Counted from the stretch's first letter, positions 34,440-46,994 are shown. The stretch: 64,000 nucleotides of DNA from Holothuria scabra (GCA_037179385.1 CM074180.1:27695455-27759454); one strand, 5' to 3'. Numbers and translations: made by a program. Notes: generated by a model not told the origin, from the letters alone.

Positions 34440-36010
34440 AGGGGTCTATTTTTCAAAATTTTCTGTAAACTTTGCTCCGACTGATAGTGGCGCTCCGTTT
34501 CGATGCTCTTTCTGGCTGAAATTTAGTTTGAAGCGAACGGTTTGCTGTAAGCAAAAACTCAAAGTACCAACTACGGATACTCGGATCCGCCTGGGAAATG
34601 CCATTCCCGGCTGTCTGAGGGGTGAGACTTTCAATTTATTGTACGCTTCGCGCCAATCCATTGGTGGCGCTCCTTTTAGATAGTCTTACGGGCAGAATTA
34701 CATTTTCGGGAAGGAAATCTTCTGTCTTTCCAACTGAAATGCTCCCGTACGTAGAGATATGCCTTAGTTTGGGATCTGGAGTCGGGCAAGATTCACAGCC
34801 TCCTGAAAGAGAGAGTCTCTTACAGCCATGGCCTGCTCAAAACCTTTTTTTAAAACAAATGATCTCACAACGTTAAACTTATTTCGCCTCCAAGTATCTT
34901 TCATGATATTTCAAGACTAAAATATTGAATACTAAATGAAAATTAAAGAGTTAACTATTTAACGAACGAACTAAGTAATTAGTGACTGACTGACTTACCC
35001 ATATTGGATTCTAAAGGTGTGCAATATGCTGATGCGGATCCAAGATTTTCCAGAAGGGGGGGGGGGGGGTTAGTTGTGGCGGAAAGGATAACTATGGAAG
35101 GGGAACGCCAGCAGGACTATCTAAGTGGAGCACCACCATTGGTTGGCGCGGAGTTTACAAAAAATATTTGACTTAACAATCCCTCCAAATGGGCGGAAAC
35201 GGCACTTTCTGAATGAGAATAACATAAAAACTAGCAATTTTTTTGTTTTTCACGTGGTATGACTACCTAAAACTAAATAGAAATAACACATTTTGATACT
35301 AGCACTTGCATTTTCACTTAGTGTAAAAGTAAAAATGTACGTCCCTGATGTTTAATATATCTATTTATACGTCTCACATATTAAAAGTTATGTTCAGAAT
35401 GTCGCCATAAAAGGGTAAACATAGACACAAGCGTACGGACGGAAGCATTTCAGTTGACCCCAAAAAGGGGGACAAAAGATTCTCTGTCTGAAAAATGCAA
35501 TAATGTCCAACAGACTTTCTAAGCGGTGAGCCACCATCAGTTGGCGCGGAGCGTTGAAAATTTTGAAATATCACGACCCTCAGATAGCCGGAAACGTCAC
35601 TCCTCAGTCTTGTAAGCTGGAAATGGCGTTGCCTGAAAGCAGAAGGCGTACGAAAGCATTTAACTTTGTGGGGCAAAAGCTTTTTCCCCGAAGAATGTAG
35701 TTCTGCCCGAAAAACCGCCTAAGCGGAGTGCCACCATCGATTGGCGCGGGGCTTAGAGACAATTTTGAAAAATAATACCCCTCAAATAGCAGAAAATGGC
35801 ATTTCCCCTGCAGGCTGATAAGGATGACCTAAGCAGTCGCTATTTTGATTTTTTGTTGGCAGAAAACGTTCACTTCAAACAAAATTTCAGCCAGAAAGAC
35901 TATCTAAGCGGTGAGTCACCATTACTTGGCGCAGAGCGCACAGAAAATTTTGAAAATAGGAACCCTCAGACAGCTGGAGATGTCATTTTCCAGACTTAGA
36001 AGGGGGATCA
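34440..36010. repeat. Cluster of palindromic-core repeats (GCGCCA...TGGCGC)
   Basis: The core CTAAGCGGAGCGCCACCAT followed by GGTTGGCGCGGAGCGTAC recurs at about 35119, 35519, 35719 and 35905, and inverted near 34480 and 34660. Each core is followed by an AAAATTTTGAAAA / CCTCAGATAGCCGGAAATG segment. The core itself is a short hairpin. More copies are at 38085 and 40330. Confidence 0.8.
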
Positions 36011-36230
36011 AAGCAGTTGCTATTTTGATCAGGAAATTAAAAAGATAAAATGTTCCATTGGACAAGTTGGTCTTGTATCTCTTCGGAGGAAAACTATAAC
36101 GGAAATGAAAACATGCTAATGTTATTAACATCCTTGCGACTCTTAATTGGCTAAATTTAATGTATAATGAATTGATGAAATTCTCTTCGTGACTGCCCGA
36201 TCCTCTACTGTAAATATCTTTTCTACCATT

Positions 36231-36931
36231 CAGTGGCGTAGCTAGACTTTTTCAGGGAGGAGTCAAGTACTCAAATTTTCCATTTTTTCTAAAGTGTGAA
36301 CACCATATCTATGGGACGAAATTTGCCGCACGCGAAAATCTCTGCCCCTTTTATGCAAATTTTTCAAAATATGTATTTTATTGGAGGAAAATTTGGATTT
36401 TGGGTTCTCTATATAAGAAAATGTGAAAAGTTTTGGAATTATTGAAGAATCTGTATTTCTTATTGTCTGAGATTGCACAGCGACCAAAGATTGCTGCTGC
36501 TGTACAATGCCACAATCTAAGGCCTACAAATTGAGGCTCTCCGGCGGCATTTTTACAGTAAAGAGCTTATATTGGAGAAAATCTGGAATTTAGTGATAGT
36601 AACTTCATGAAAATAGCACTGTAGTTGCCGATATCATTTAATGATCTATTCGATTTTGTTATTTTCACAGTTAAGAAATTTATGAGAGAACACGACTGCA
36701 GTAGTAGCTTCAAATTGCTGCCCACGAGGCGAGCGAAACAAATTGCACTTTTGAAACAAGTATTTACAAAAATGAAGTTTTTACTGAATAGAATTAAGAA
36801 TTTCATGAAAGAAGAGTTGGCCCGAAAAACTACAGTGCAGTTGGCTGGTGTCACAAATGGCAAATTTCCGAATTTTTCACTTTTCAAAGCCAGGAGGGCA
36901 ATCGCCCCTGCCACCTATAGCTACACCACTG
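36231..36931. mobile_element. CAGTGGCGTAGC-ended DNA element (701 bp) inserted in the foldback right arm
   Basis: Ends CAGTGGCGTAGCTA and TAGCTACACCACTG are inverted (one mismatch). Foldback-arm homology continues on both sides, showing insertion after the arm formed. CAGTGGCGTAGC termini are usually assigned to hAT-like elements; no clean target duplication is visible. Other lone ends occur at 40240 and 42280. Confidence 0.65.
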
Positions 36932-37460
36932 TTTCTTTAGTAACACCTTTTGAAAAAATGTCACGATACGAGATGGGTTTAAGTGAATTTTCAGGAAAGC
37001 TTATGCTAAGACATTTTTACATTGCAAAATTATGTAACTGAAAAACAACCTATAGCCTACAGCTGATTTTTTAGTTTCGTCTGTAGGGTTATGATAGACC
37101 TATGGCAAACTATTCAGCTAGTATAGACATTGCAACTGAACTCCCTCCCGTCTGTCAGTGTAATTTAATTGGCAATTGAAAACATTCCATAACCTTTTTT
37201 CAACCTTCTGATGAGTATTTACCATTCCGGGCAAAAATTTTGCCAGACTACAGTATGAAACATGGAGGAGGGAAAACTTTTTGCACAAGCTACCCGAATG
37301 CGTAGAAAATCTTTGTTATCATTTTAATTTTTTTCAAGAAAATTTAACTTTTTCTGCTTTTCGGGCAAAGATTTGAAGTTATTAAAATGATCGGCCTTTC
37401 CGGGAATTATGTTGCACAAGATTTAAAAAAACACAGGGTGAAGAATAATCGTTTCTTTCA

Positions 37461-40300
37461 AACAACATTGTTCACAAATGTGTCGCGTTTTTTTAACTCT
37501 TTGATTTTTCGTAAGTATGTTACCCTGGCTGAAATACTGTTCTATTTTTCGGGCAAATGCAATTAAAAGAATTTGGATATTCGACCATTTCGCTCATTTT
37601 GATGTGGACTGTGAAGTGAAACTCACGAATAATAGCTCTTTGTGTTGCCCGAAGTGAACGGCGACTTTTTAAAATCTTGTTGATCTTTCACGAAAATTTT
37701 GGGTAGATGCCCACTATTTAACAAAGTGCTTCTTGATTGGCTGTTCCCATTGTAGTGGATCGATTGTATCTTTGTTAGGGTTAGGGATTAGTCAGGTATT
37801 AGGGCTATCGTTAGCCAGTATGGAAATTTTTTGTTAAACAGTGCGCATCGTCCCAAAATTTTACCTCAGTTATGACGTTCTTCCCCTTTTTCAGGCATAT
37901 CTTTCTAAGGGTCCGGGCACGCGCAGGAATTTTCTGAAAAACGCGTCTTGAAGCTGAAGAAGCTGTCCAAATTTTAACCAAATCCTGTCAGATTTTTCCC
38001 AAATTCCTGCCGGAATTTTAGATTTTGCGATTTTTAAGGGGATGGGAGTCTTTCCACGCCTCACCGCCCCGTACGCTTATGCCTGAAAAACTATCTGAGC
38101 GGAGCGCCACAATGAGTCGACGGGGAGCGTTCAGAAAATTTGAAAATTTGCAACCCCTCAGACAGTCAGAAATGACATTTCTCAGTACCTGTGAGAAGAT
38201 TTTAAGCAGCCGTTATTTTGAGCTTTGTTTTTGCAATGAAATCTTTAAATTAACAAAAACAATCAAAAACTGCAAAATGATCAGAAATTTGCATAACAAA
38301 CTCCAGGGGTTATTTAATTTGAGGAAGGGAAAAAGTCGATGAATGTAAGGGGAGGGGTGTCATTGAGCAAACATGACACATCACATAGGCCGATTTTAGT
38401 TGAAATAGGTCCTTATTTTTGTTTTATGAAGTAAAAATTAACCTTTTTTGGAAGGAGGACCGGGGGGCCCCTAAATCAGCCCTTGCATATGACCAACACT
38501 TTTCGGGCAGCAGCGTCAATTTGAGATCGAAAGTCAGGAAAAAATCCTTTGTCCCAAAAATATAGACGTGGAAAACTGAAAGGGGTCTTTACTGCCAACG
38601 CTAACTTTATTTCTCAACTATTAAGTCCCTATATTCTCTACCTTCTCTATAACACACAAAAATCAAACACATCATCACTTCTGCAGAACAAGTTTTTATA
38701 TGTTCACCCCCCCCCCCCCATTGGCAAAAAACTTTCTGAATCGGGAAGACTTCGGTGCTTTAGTCGGAAAATGGTAACCATGACCAAACTCCACCAAGAT
38801 TCTCCAATGGTGGTTCCCTGTCAGGCTTAGAAAGACAGACTAGGGAACGTGGAGGAAAACTAGGTCAAGTTTAAAGACGCATCTCTATCATTGAAACAAG
38901 AAGTCCTCTATTATTGGAAGCCTTGCTCAGGCCTACACTTTTGAGGCTTAATATCCAAATCTGTTCTTAAATCAATAATTTCGGAATATATATTCCAGGC
39001 TGAGATTCGCTTTCCACTCGAAACAATAATCGCTTAAAAAAGATAAATGATTTCGGTCGCAATGAAAAGAGAAGTCCTAGTAAAATATGTATCTTTTTTC
39101 AATTTGAGCCTGTCAAATTCGATCGTAATAACACGAAGTATAGAATCGGTATCAACTAAAAAAGTATGTAGTTTACCATATATTACCACTGAATTGCGGT
39201 TGAAAAAAGTTTGGGGTTAAAGCTTGAAAGATCTTATCATGGAGGTTGTACACAAACGTTTATCAGTTTATGAGGCAATTGATTTGAAACTTCGCAGTAG
39301 GACGAAACCTAAGTTGTAGAAAAGGAAAAGAGGAAAGGCAGATCTCTTCGTGAATGATTTGAATCATTCAGGACAATGAATCGGGCACGAAAAAATCAAG
39401 AGTACCAAAGTTGGCCCCTCTTCGCTCTGGTCTGGATTGCCCCTATACAGCTAGCGCACCAGCGGGACAAATTAAGGGGACGATTTGACCCCAATAAGAA
39501 CCTGTGCCCCTGCTGCCTCACCCCTTCTCCCAAAAAGCAGTGGCCTGAAATGGTGTTTTTCAGCAAAGTTATTAAAAAATGATCTTCTAGACAGGTCGAA
39601 CAATTCCCAAAGTTTTCAAGGTTAACCAGCTTTTATAACTTCTTGTCATTCAGTTTCGTAGCTACACGTAGCCCTCCTGACTCTGAAAAGTGAAAAAATT
39701 CGAACATTTTGCAACATGACACACCTTTTAACTACAATGCGATTTTCCCAAATTGTCTTTCTTAAACTTTCGAACCTTTACCATTAAAACTTCACATTTG
39801 CAATTATCTCTTTAAAAAAGCGACATTTTCCGCGCGCTTCTCGCTCCCCAAATTTCGTTTTTACTTCAATAAGTACTCGCTCATAAATCAGTCTTGTAAT
39901 CTTTCCGAACAGCTATAGAAGTGTCGTTTTCCTAAATTTTCTGCAATACAGACTTTTAATTTGGAAACTTTTTTCTAACAAAACCGGGAAAAATGTTGGT
40001 GTTTGACCCTTCCCAAGATAGTCTATAGGCGGCGGTAGATGTTTTTTATTGGGGAGCCACAAGTTTTCGGCAGCCAACATAATGGTGACGCCGTAAAGCG
40101 TTGGGTTTGCGCTTCGTGCAAAAGCCCATCGGCGTGGGGCCCAGGGACCCGCTTAAGGACCCTGGTAGGGTCCAGGGACAAAGAATCGGTAGGGGTCCAG
40201 GGAGCAAAGCCCCCGGAAGCTCAGCGATTTTAGTGATGAACAGTGGCGTAACGAGAATGGAATTTTTAGGGGGCCTAGGAAACAAGTGGGGGGGGGGGCT
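37461..40300. other. Intergenic, repeat relics, no gene seen
   Basis: Contains a palindromic-core copy (38070-38250), a poly-C run (about 38706-38719), more TTTCGGGCAAA motifs, and a short GTTAGGGTTAGGG stretch near 37776. Frames over 90 codons here show no recognisable domain. Confidence 0.5.
38070..38250 (+). repeat. Palindromic-core repeat copy outside the foldback
   Basis: ACTATCTGAGCGGAGCGCCA and CCCCTCAGACAGTCAGAAAT match the 34.4-36.0 kb family in the same order. Confidence 0.7.
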
Positions 40301-40420
40301 GGTACCTCCTAGGGTCAGGCGCGGCAAGACTATCTAAGCGGAGCGTCGCAATCGGTTGGCGCGGAGCGTACAAGAAAATTTTGGGCCTTATAAACCCTCT
40401 AGATGGCCGGAATGGCTCTT
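40238..40420 (+). repeat. CAGTGGCGTAAC end plus palindromic-core copy
   Basis: A CAGTGGCGTAACGAG terminus at 40240 and, from 40328, GACTATCTAAGCGGAGCG with GGTTGGCGCGGAGCGTAC. It appears to be a composite of two repeat families. Confidence 0.6.
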
Positions 40421-42600
40421 CCCACGTGTTTTAATCTGCATGTACCCAGCCTTGAAATACAAATCTCATGTCTGCCACATCTCAAATAATGAGAATAAAA
40501 AATCAATCTATGAAAAATAGTAATACATACACTTTTAAGGGACCCCAAGACTGGGCATTTCTGATCTGTGACCTGGGGGATGAGACTAAAGGGAACCATT
40601 ATCTCCCTTTCCCCTGGGAAAAACTGTAAACTTCAGGAGGACGTAGATCGCAAATGTGGCAATATTTGAATGGATTTCAGCTTTAATAAGAAAACCAAAA
40701 GAAGTTGTGCCCCCTCTGACAAACTTAATTTGTTTGCGTTAGATTTCCCAGATGCAAAATGGTGCTAAGTTTGGCAAAACTTTGAACTGATTGTAGGCCA
40801 ACGTTTTTAGATTTTCCTTTTTGGGGAGCATGAAAAATTTCAAAATACTCATTTTTAGTCTTTTAGAGATTTTAAAATTGACATACATACTGCCAAAGAA
40901 ACAATGTTTTCCGGTTTTCAGTGGTGTCTAGATGCAAAATGGTGCAGTATTCGTTCAGTAATCGATACATTACGTAGTCAAAATTTAAATTCTACGAGTA
41001 AATCTCTCAAAATATTTAAACCGCAAAGCAGAAGTATGGACTCATGTGGGAAACACATGAAATCCGGACCTTGTGGACATTTTACAAACCCGCCCGGATG
41101 CCAGTGTCACCTAGTAAAAAGAGGACTTGACGAAAAAATCGTTCTACAGTGGCACTTGTCATCAGGTCATGGGCAGGAATGAGGCACGACATGGAAGGGA
41201 AAAATTATTCGAAGGCAGTACCTAATTACCCTTACGGCATATTTTGTGTATGATAAAATATAGGAATGGTCGTGTAAGAATTATCTCCAGTGTATAGTTT
41301 TGTTTTCAGTAAATCAACCAGCCATCCGAAAGGCAGAAAGGGTCTTAACCTAACAAAGTCACATTCGAGTTTGTCGTCGAGACGTTCGCTTCATCTTCGA
41401 AGTGAAATGCAATAAACGACAGTACAGATATATACGGTACCTGTATCTAATTTAGTGAAAGTAATCATTTTGAAGATATTACTTGATATCATACATGCGC
41501 AAACACAAGCACAAAATGTGTTTGACACACATTCATGCATGATTTCTTAATTGTTGCACATTTCATTCATTTTTTTCTCCTTTACTTTTTCAGGACGCAG
41601 AAAATCTGGGGAGGGGGGGGGCTGAAGAAAATCTGGGGCTAGGCCCCCATCCCCTTCCCCGTGTCTACACCACTCACTGCCTGGAAGCTCTTACATTTTA
41701 GGCTTTTTAGGGGACTTGATATAAGCAAAAAAAAAATCTTTGTATAGGTATCACTAATAATACTAAAAGGGGCATTATTACTGGGCAAATGTGTGTCATT
41801 GCGGCAAATTAGGGGACTGCGGACATGCCCCTCGCTCAGCATGTTTAAAAGGCCTTGATTTGAGGAAGAGAAGGATTTTTTGAAAAAGAAATGTGTGTCA
41901 TTGCGGCAATTAAGGGAATGTGAACGTGCCCCTCGCAGTATGTTTAAAAGGCCCTGATTTAAGGAGAAGAAAGATTATTTGAAAAAGAAACATAGATTGC
42001 AAAAAGTTTTGTTTTAATTGTTTGAAGGAAGAAGGTATATAAACTCTCCGACAGGTTATCTTTAATGTGGGGGTCCAGGGGCGAAGCTCTCGGAAGCTTT
42101 CCAACTTTTGCACTCTGAAAAATTGAGCCAAAGAATAGCCGAATTGTAATAAAAGCAACTTAAAATTTATTTTGCGACATTCAGTTATTGTAGGCCATGC
42201 CCCCCAAAATTTCATAAACGTATTGGAGGACTAGCCCCCCGCCCCCGCCCCCCTTCCTCCCGCTTCCACCGCCTATGACAGTCAAGCTATATACGCCACT
42301 CCTGCCACTGACACTTTTAAGTGCACCGCAAGTTTGTGTAGTGGCTACTTTCGATCACCATGCCCACCGGCACATTAGCTTAAAACCCAAACTACTACAC
42401 TCTATGCAGTCATCACGTACAGACTATTAGACTCTCTTGTTATTTAGTAAGGCTTGCAAACGCTATTCCTGTCTTCGTACCTATAAAGCAAATCTTACTC
42501 AGTAGCACTCAAAACTCATTCACTATGGGTACACTTTAATTAGAACAGATTCCGCATTTCCCCTATGTGTGAAACTTCACTCAAGGACGTTTGGCACCAT
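40421..42600. other. Intergenic, repeat relics, no gene seen
   Basis: Apart from the 102-bp tandem pair at 41791-41991 and a CGCCACT-type relic near 42290, nothing is recognised. A 92-codon frame at 40904-41182 has several Cys but no known domain. Confidence 0.5.
41791..41991. repeat. 102-bp direct tandem duplication
   Basis: GTGTGTCATTGCGGCAA starts at 41791 and 41893. Both units continue through GTGCCCCTCGC-like and TGTTTAAAAGGCC motifs to TTTGAAAAAGAAA. Confidence 0.85.
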
Positions 42601-42733
42601 CACATTTATAACATAACATAACATAACATAACAGGTTGAAGGGCAAAGGAGGGCCAAGGCCCCATAAGATGCCCTGAAGACCAAGCCCTAATCAAAAGTC
42701 AAACCACCAAAGCTTGACTACAGCCCCAAACAA

Positions 42734-43075
42734 TCAGATTCTACCACAGCCATGGAAAAACCTGTCAATGTTAACCTTAAAGCAGTGAACTGAGGGGGAG
42801 TTAACTACCCAGTCTGGTAGACAATTCCACTCTTTGACAACTCTATGGGAGAAACTAAACTTCCTAATGTCAAGCCTTGCAGAAGGCTTTTCAAGCTTTT
42901 TACAATGCCCACGCACCCGAGAATTACCTTGAACCCTTAAATAACTACAAGTCAGCAGGGGATTTCTTTCACAAAGGAACTTGAAAACCTGGAGCATGTC
43001 TCCCCTAATCCTTCTCAGCTCCAAGGTGGTAAGCCCAAGATGTTTAAGCCTAGCATGATAGGGCAAATTTCTCAC
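42734..43075 (-). pseudogene. LINE C-terminal RT tail, out of frame
   Basis: Encodes RNLPYHARLKHLGLTTLELR and FSFSHRVVKEWNCLPDWVV, the conserved tail of CR1/jockey-type polymerases. It is displaced from the core by a frameshift at about 43085, where a GAGAGAG run suggests a gained GA dinucleotide. It ends at its own stop at 42734. Confidence 0.88.
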
Positions 43076-44507
43076 CTCAGGAATGAGGCGAGAGGCTCTC
43101 TCTGAACCTGCTCTAAAACAAACTTGTCCTTTTCATAGAAGGGACTCCAAGCCTGAGCTGCATAGTCAAGATGGGGTCTTACCAACTGCTTATACAAATT
43201 AAGTACAATATCCTTACTAAAATTGATGAAATTCCTCTTGATCAATCCAAGCACTCTATTAGCCTTTACAGCAGTGGCTGCACACTGCTTTGATGACTTT
43301 AAGTCCCCAGTAATTACAACACCCAGATCTTTCTCAGAGGTGACATTACTTAAAACACAACCATTCATGTTATAATCATAGCTAAAACTTTTGGGACCAA
43401 AATGAAGGACCTTACACTTATCTGCATTAAAAGACATTTGCCAGGTCTGAGACCAAGAAAATAACCTATCCAGATCTTTCTGCAGCAGTAAGGCATCATC
43501 CAAAATGCTAATTTTCCTATAAAGCTTAGTATCATCTGCAAACTTACTTATACGAGATGTAAGAGAACTATCAATATCATTGATGAAAATTAAGAAAAGA
43601 AGTGGGCCAAGGACAGAACCCTGTGGTACTCCACTTGTGACTTCTTTCCAAGAGGAGAAGTTACCATTGACAGCAACTCTCTGAGATCTACCATGAAGCC
43701 ACGAATTTATCCAATCAGCACAATTGCCCTGAACCCCTAACCTATGCAGCTTAACCATTAGCCTACCTAATGGAACTTTATCAAAAGCCTTTGAAAAGTC
43801 AAGGTAAATGACATCAACGCCATACCCAGAATCAAGAGATGAAGAGACATCTTCAAGAAAGCTCAGTAAGTTAGTAACACAAGATCTGCTTGGCAGGAAA
43901 CCATGTTGTGACAGATTAAGTAACTCATTATCTAAAAGATACTTTAGTAAACTATCCTTAATCAAAGATTCCATAACTTTGCACACAACACTGGTTAAAC
44001 TGACAGGCCTGTAATTGCAAGGATTAATTCGATCCCCCTTCTTAAAAATTGGAGTAACATTTGCTACCCGCCAGTCAGTAGGAACAAAACTCGAATCCAG
44101 ACACTTCTGAAAAATGATGGAAAGAGGAACTGACAAAATCTCGGAGCATTCACGTAAAATGGCTGGGTGGGATTCCCATCTGGCCCAGGGGCCTTACTAG
44201 CTTTCAAACTCTTTAACTTTTTACAAACTTGTTCCTCTGAGAAAATGACATAACTGATTGAAGTAGAGACATCAGAACCATTACACGTCCCCAACAAAGA
44301 TGATTCCTCGGTAAAAACAGATACAAAATAGTCATTTAACAAATTAGCCATGTCCTGATGGTTACTAACCAAAGAATTATCATCACCTTTGAGAGGCCCC
44401 ACACCCTCCTTAAGCTTCTGCTTAGACCTCACATAGGCATGAAAAGTTTTGGGGTTTATCTTAACCTCCTTGGCCAACTGCTTTTCAAAACCTAGTTTTA
44501 GTTCCAA
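43072..44507 (-). pseudogene. LINE reverse transcriptase, frameshifted
   Basis: Lies in two frames: an upstream linker and RT motif 0 (KASKAPGPDG, near 44200) in one, the polymerase core in the other (44136-43072). Core motifs: PIFKKGDR, CNYRPVSLTSVVCKVMES, YLDFSKAFDKVP (catalytic Asp at about residue 113 of the core frame), SGVPQGSVLGPLLF (168-181) and FADDTKL (199-205). The frame change falls near 44160. The core itself has no internal stop, so the copy is fairly young. Confidence 0.92.
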
Positions 44508-45327
44508 TTACCAAATTTTTAACTAAGAATTCCTGCTTCTTGTAAGCTGCTAAGTTTTCTGGACTTTTACTGGCCCTATAGCGACGCCAACACTTACGTT
44601 TCTTCCTAGTTGCTCTAAGAACTTCTCTAGAAATCCAAATTGGCCTATTTTTAACCACAGCTTTCTTAAGTGGGATGCACAACTTTGTCGTGTCAGAAAC
44701 AACATCCCGGAAAACACTCCATGCCTCAGCAGGACCCAAGTGAGACAAACGGGCCGCCCAATCTATGGTTAAAAGCTCCTTAGCACGAGTAAAGTTAGCC
44801 TTGCTGAAATCAAGAATTTTTTTGTCACTACTAGCATGATTGCTGAAACAATGTAACTCAAAACAAATAAGGTCATGGTCACTGGACCCTATCTTACCAC
44901 CATTAGCTACATTTCTAACCATGTTCTCATCTGTACTTAACACCAAATCAAGACAATTATCCTCACGAGTGGGAAACAGAACATGCTGGGTAAAGAAACC
45001 ATCAGTCACAACCTCAAGAAAATCCCTCCCATGTAACCCACTAGTACAGGAATGCCAATCGATATCTGGAAAGTTAAAATCCCCAAACACAACAGCCTTT
45101 TTGGAAGAAATTTTTCTAAAAATTTGGAACAAACTCTGATTATTCTCAGCGCAAGAATTTGGTGAACGGTAAACAATACCGACAAGCAAGGGGGTGCCAT
45201 AATCATTGCTACAGCTAAGTTCACACCACAAGCAGTTAGAGAACCCACAGGAAAACTTGGTTGTGACTTCAACACAATTTAAACTATCCTTGACAAACAA
45301 TAAAACCCCTCCACCCCTACCACCCAC
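44485..45327 (-). pseudogene. LINE AP-endonuclease domain, truncated
   Basis: Exonuclease-endonuclease-phosphatase fold that nicks target DNA for target-primed reverse transcription. Visible motifs: RGGGVLLFV (residues 4-12), VYRSPN (52-57), GDFNFPDIDW (82-91) and GSSDHD (147-152), the last two carrying catalytic Asp/Asn/His residues. The N-terminal catalytic Asn/Glu region is absent, so it is probably inactive. A frameshift near 44500 separates it from the next segment. Confidence 0.9.
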
Positions 45328-45352
45328 AGTATCAATCCTATCTTGCCTGAAA

Positions 45353-46994
45353 ATTTATGTATATACCTATATGAAAACAACAGGATAATTCATCCAGATC
45401 ATTTGAAATCATTGCATTGGAGAATTATGAACAAGAAAATAGCACCCCCAACAATTTCAATTTGCCCTCCATGGCCCTCCCACCCCCACCTTTAAAATTC
45501 TGGTGCCGCCACTGCCTAGCTTAAACACACGCCGATAAGGTTGAGAGGGATTTAACTGCTAAAAGGATGTCTACAAAAGAAGTTCTGTTGGGCGTTTTGA
45601 GTTTTCTTTTCACGAAAACAGTGGATAAATTTTTCACCCACGCATTTTTCTTTTGGAACTGTCACTGAAGTTGAGGTGACGATCCATCACTTATTGCCGC
45701 TGTTGGCTAAATCACTTTCAATGTTTTTCAGTCCAACAAATTTTTAAACAAAAAATATCTGAAGATAAAAAAAAACAGAAAAAAAAAGTGATTGGCCTCC
45801 TTATAACCTGAAAGTAGCACACCTATTGATATCATGGAGCAACACGATTATTATTTTTATTCATACATAAACTTGTTAATTATGAAGAAGTGGTCAACGT
45901 TTTAAGTAAACGCGGCTACCAAATGACGTCTAGGCTTGTAACCCTGACTAAGCAGGGAGGTGTGATTACACCTCCCTGGACTAAGGGTGGCATGCCATTT
46001 GATTAGAACATCCACTTGCAGTCGGGAGGTCGGGTGTTAAAGTCCTGGCGGCCACGGCCGGGGGTCATACCGAAGATCTTGAATATGGAACCTACTGCCA
46101 TGATTGTGCTTGGTGCTCATCATAAGAAATGGAGTAGCAAGGAAAACAAGCCAGTTAGTCACAACTGGTAAAAAGGCATCATTAACTCCAGCATGATGCA
46201 GTTACGTCCAGTAGCTACTATGAGAGATATAACCATAGGATTTTGCTCTATGGATGTAACTGTTATTTCTATACTACCTCGAACTGCTGCGTTTTACAGT
46301 AGTTAGAGTAACCCATTTATAAGGGGCATGCCTCATTCGCGACTTAAGAGTGTATACTTGGTGGAAGGGTTACCCTAAATACAGTTGAAACAAGCGGCTG
46401 TGTCAAAGCTGGGTAATCAGAACTTATTAATATTAGACGCCTGGTCGTTTGGAATGTTGGTAATATTCAGAGTCAGTAGTGATTTGGCATAATTAAAATA
46501 GAATTCATATATCCGCGATGCTTTTCGTGGAAGTTTAGGTTTATAAGGTTTTCAAAACAGAAAAGAAAGATGTTACTGAAGGCCGAAAGGTGGCATGTTG
46601 CGAAACTACTCCCTATGTCATATGTATGTGGAGTTTCTAGGGCAAGACCATAGAGCAGGATATAGGAACTAGAGTACGGACTCCCAATGGCGCGTACGTA
46701 AATCGTCTGTGATTGCATGGAGACACGGCATCCACGTTCACTCTGGGCATGACTTGGGCAAAAGTCACGCGGGGAGCGATCATGTGTACATACAAACTGT
46801 ATGGCAGAAACCGATTCGGCTAATTTCTGGGGCTTTCTTTGTCCTTGCAAAATGTGTAATTTTGACCTAAAAAGTGGCATAAGCTGTTCGCTTTGTCGCG
46901 AAAAGATATTTTTTAACTTTTCACGTCAACAGAAATGGTCGGCAAGGGGTTAAATTTGCTTTTCAGTGATAATAAGAGTAACGTTCAAGGAACG
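45353..46994. other. Intergenic with a SINE copy, no gene seen
   Basis: Contains a CCGCCACTGCCTAGC repeat end near 45510 and the SINE at 45985-46215. No coding evidence. Confidence 0.5.
45985..46215 (+). repeat. tRNA-derived SINE copy
   Basis: A head with GGTCGGGTGTTAAAGTCC (box B-like) and a body with GGAGTAGCAAGGAAAACAAG and CCAGTTAGTCACAACTGGTA, matching the SINEs in the MRPL11 introns. Confidence 0.65.

Larger units (their letters stand above)
33545..37460. mobile_element. Large foldback structure, about 3.9 kb
   Basis: The left arm (about 33545-34195) is the diverged reverse complement of the right arm (about 36035-37460, interrupted at 36231-36931). Matching landmarks include CATTCGGGTAGCTTGTG at 33747 with its complement near 37290, ACCTTTTGAAAAAATNNNACGATACGA, AAATTTAATNTAT, and TTGCGACTC. 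The arms contain recurring TTGCCCGAAA motifs. The 1.8-kb loop consists mostly of the palindromic-core repeats at 34440-36010. No transposase frame was found. Confidence 0.7.
42607..45352 (-). mobile_element. 5'-truncated CR1/jockey-type LINE retrotransposon
   Basis: On the minus strand an AP-endonuclease domain (from about 45350) is followed by reverse transcriptase (to about 43080), a conserved C-terminal tail (to 42734) and a 3' UTR ending in a (TTATG)n tail at 42607-42634. The endonuclease lacks its N-terminal part, so the copy is 5'-truncated. The coding region is broken by frameshifts near 44500, 44160 and 43085. It is flanked by unrelated DNA. Confidence 0.93.

Noticed and set aside
36625..37041. 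138-codon plus-strand frame
   Set aside because: It spans the end of the CAGTGGCGTAGC element and the foldback arm, joining unrelated repeats; no domain recognised.
37776..37790. Telomeric repeat
   Set aside because: Only two to three TTAGGG-like units here and near 5515, 50231 and 51109; too short to indicate a telomere or fusion.
40904..41182. 92-codon plus-strand frame with several Cys residues
   Set aside because: No known domain, no splice context and no copy elsewhere in the window; random frames of this size are expected.
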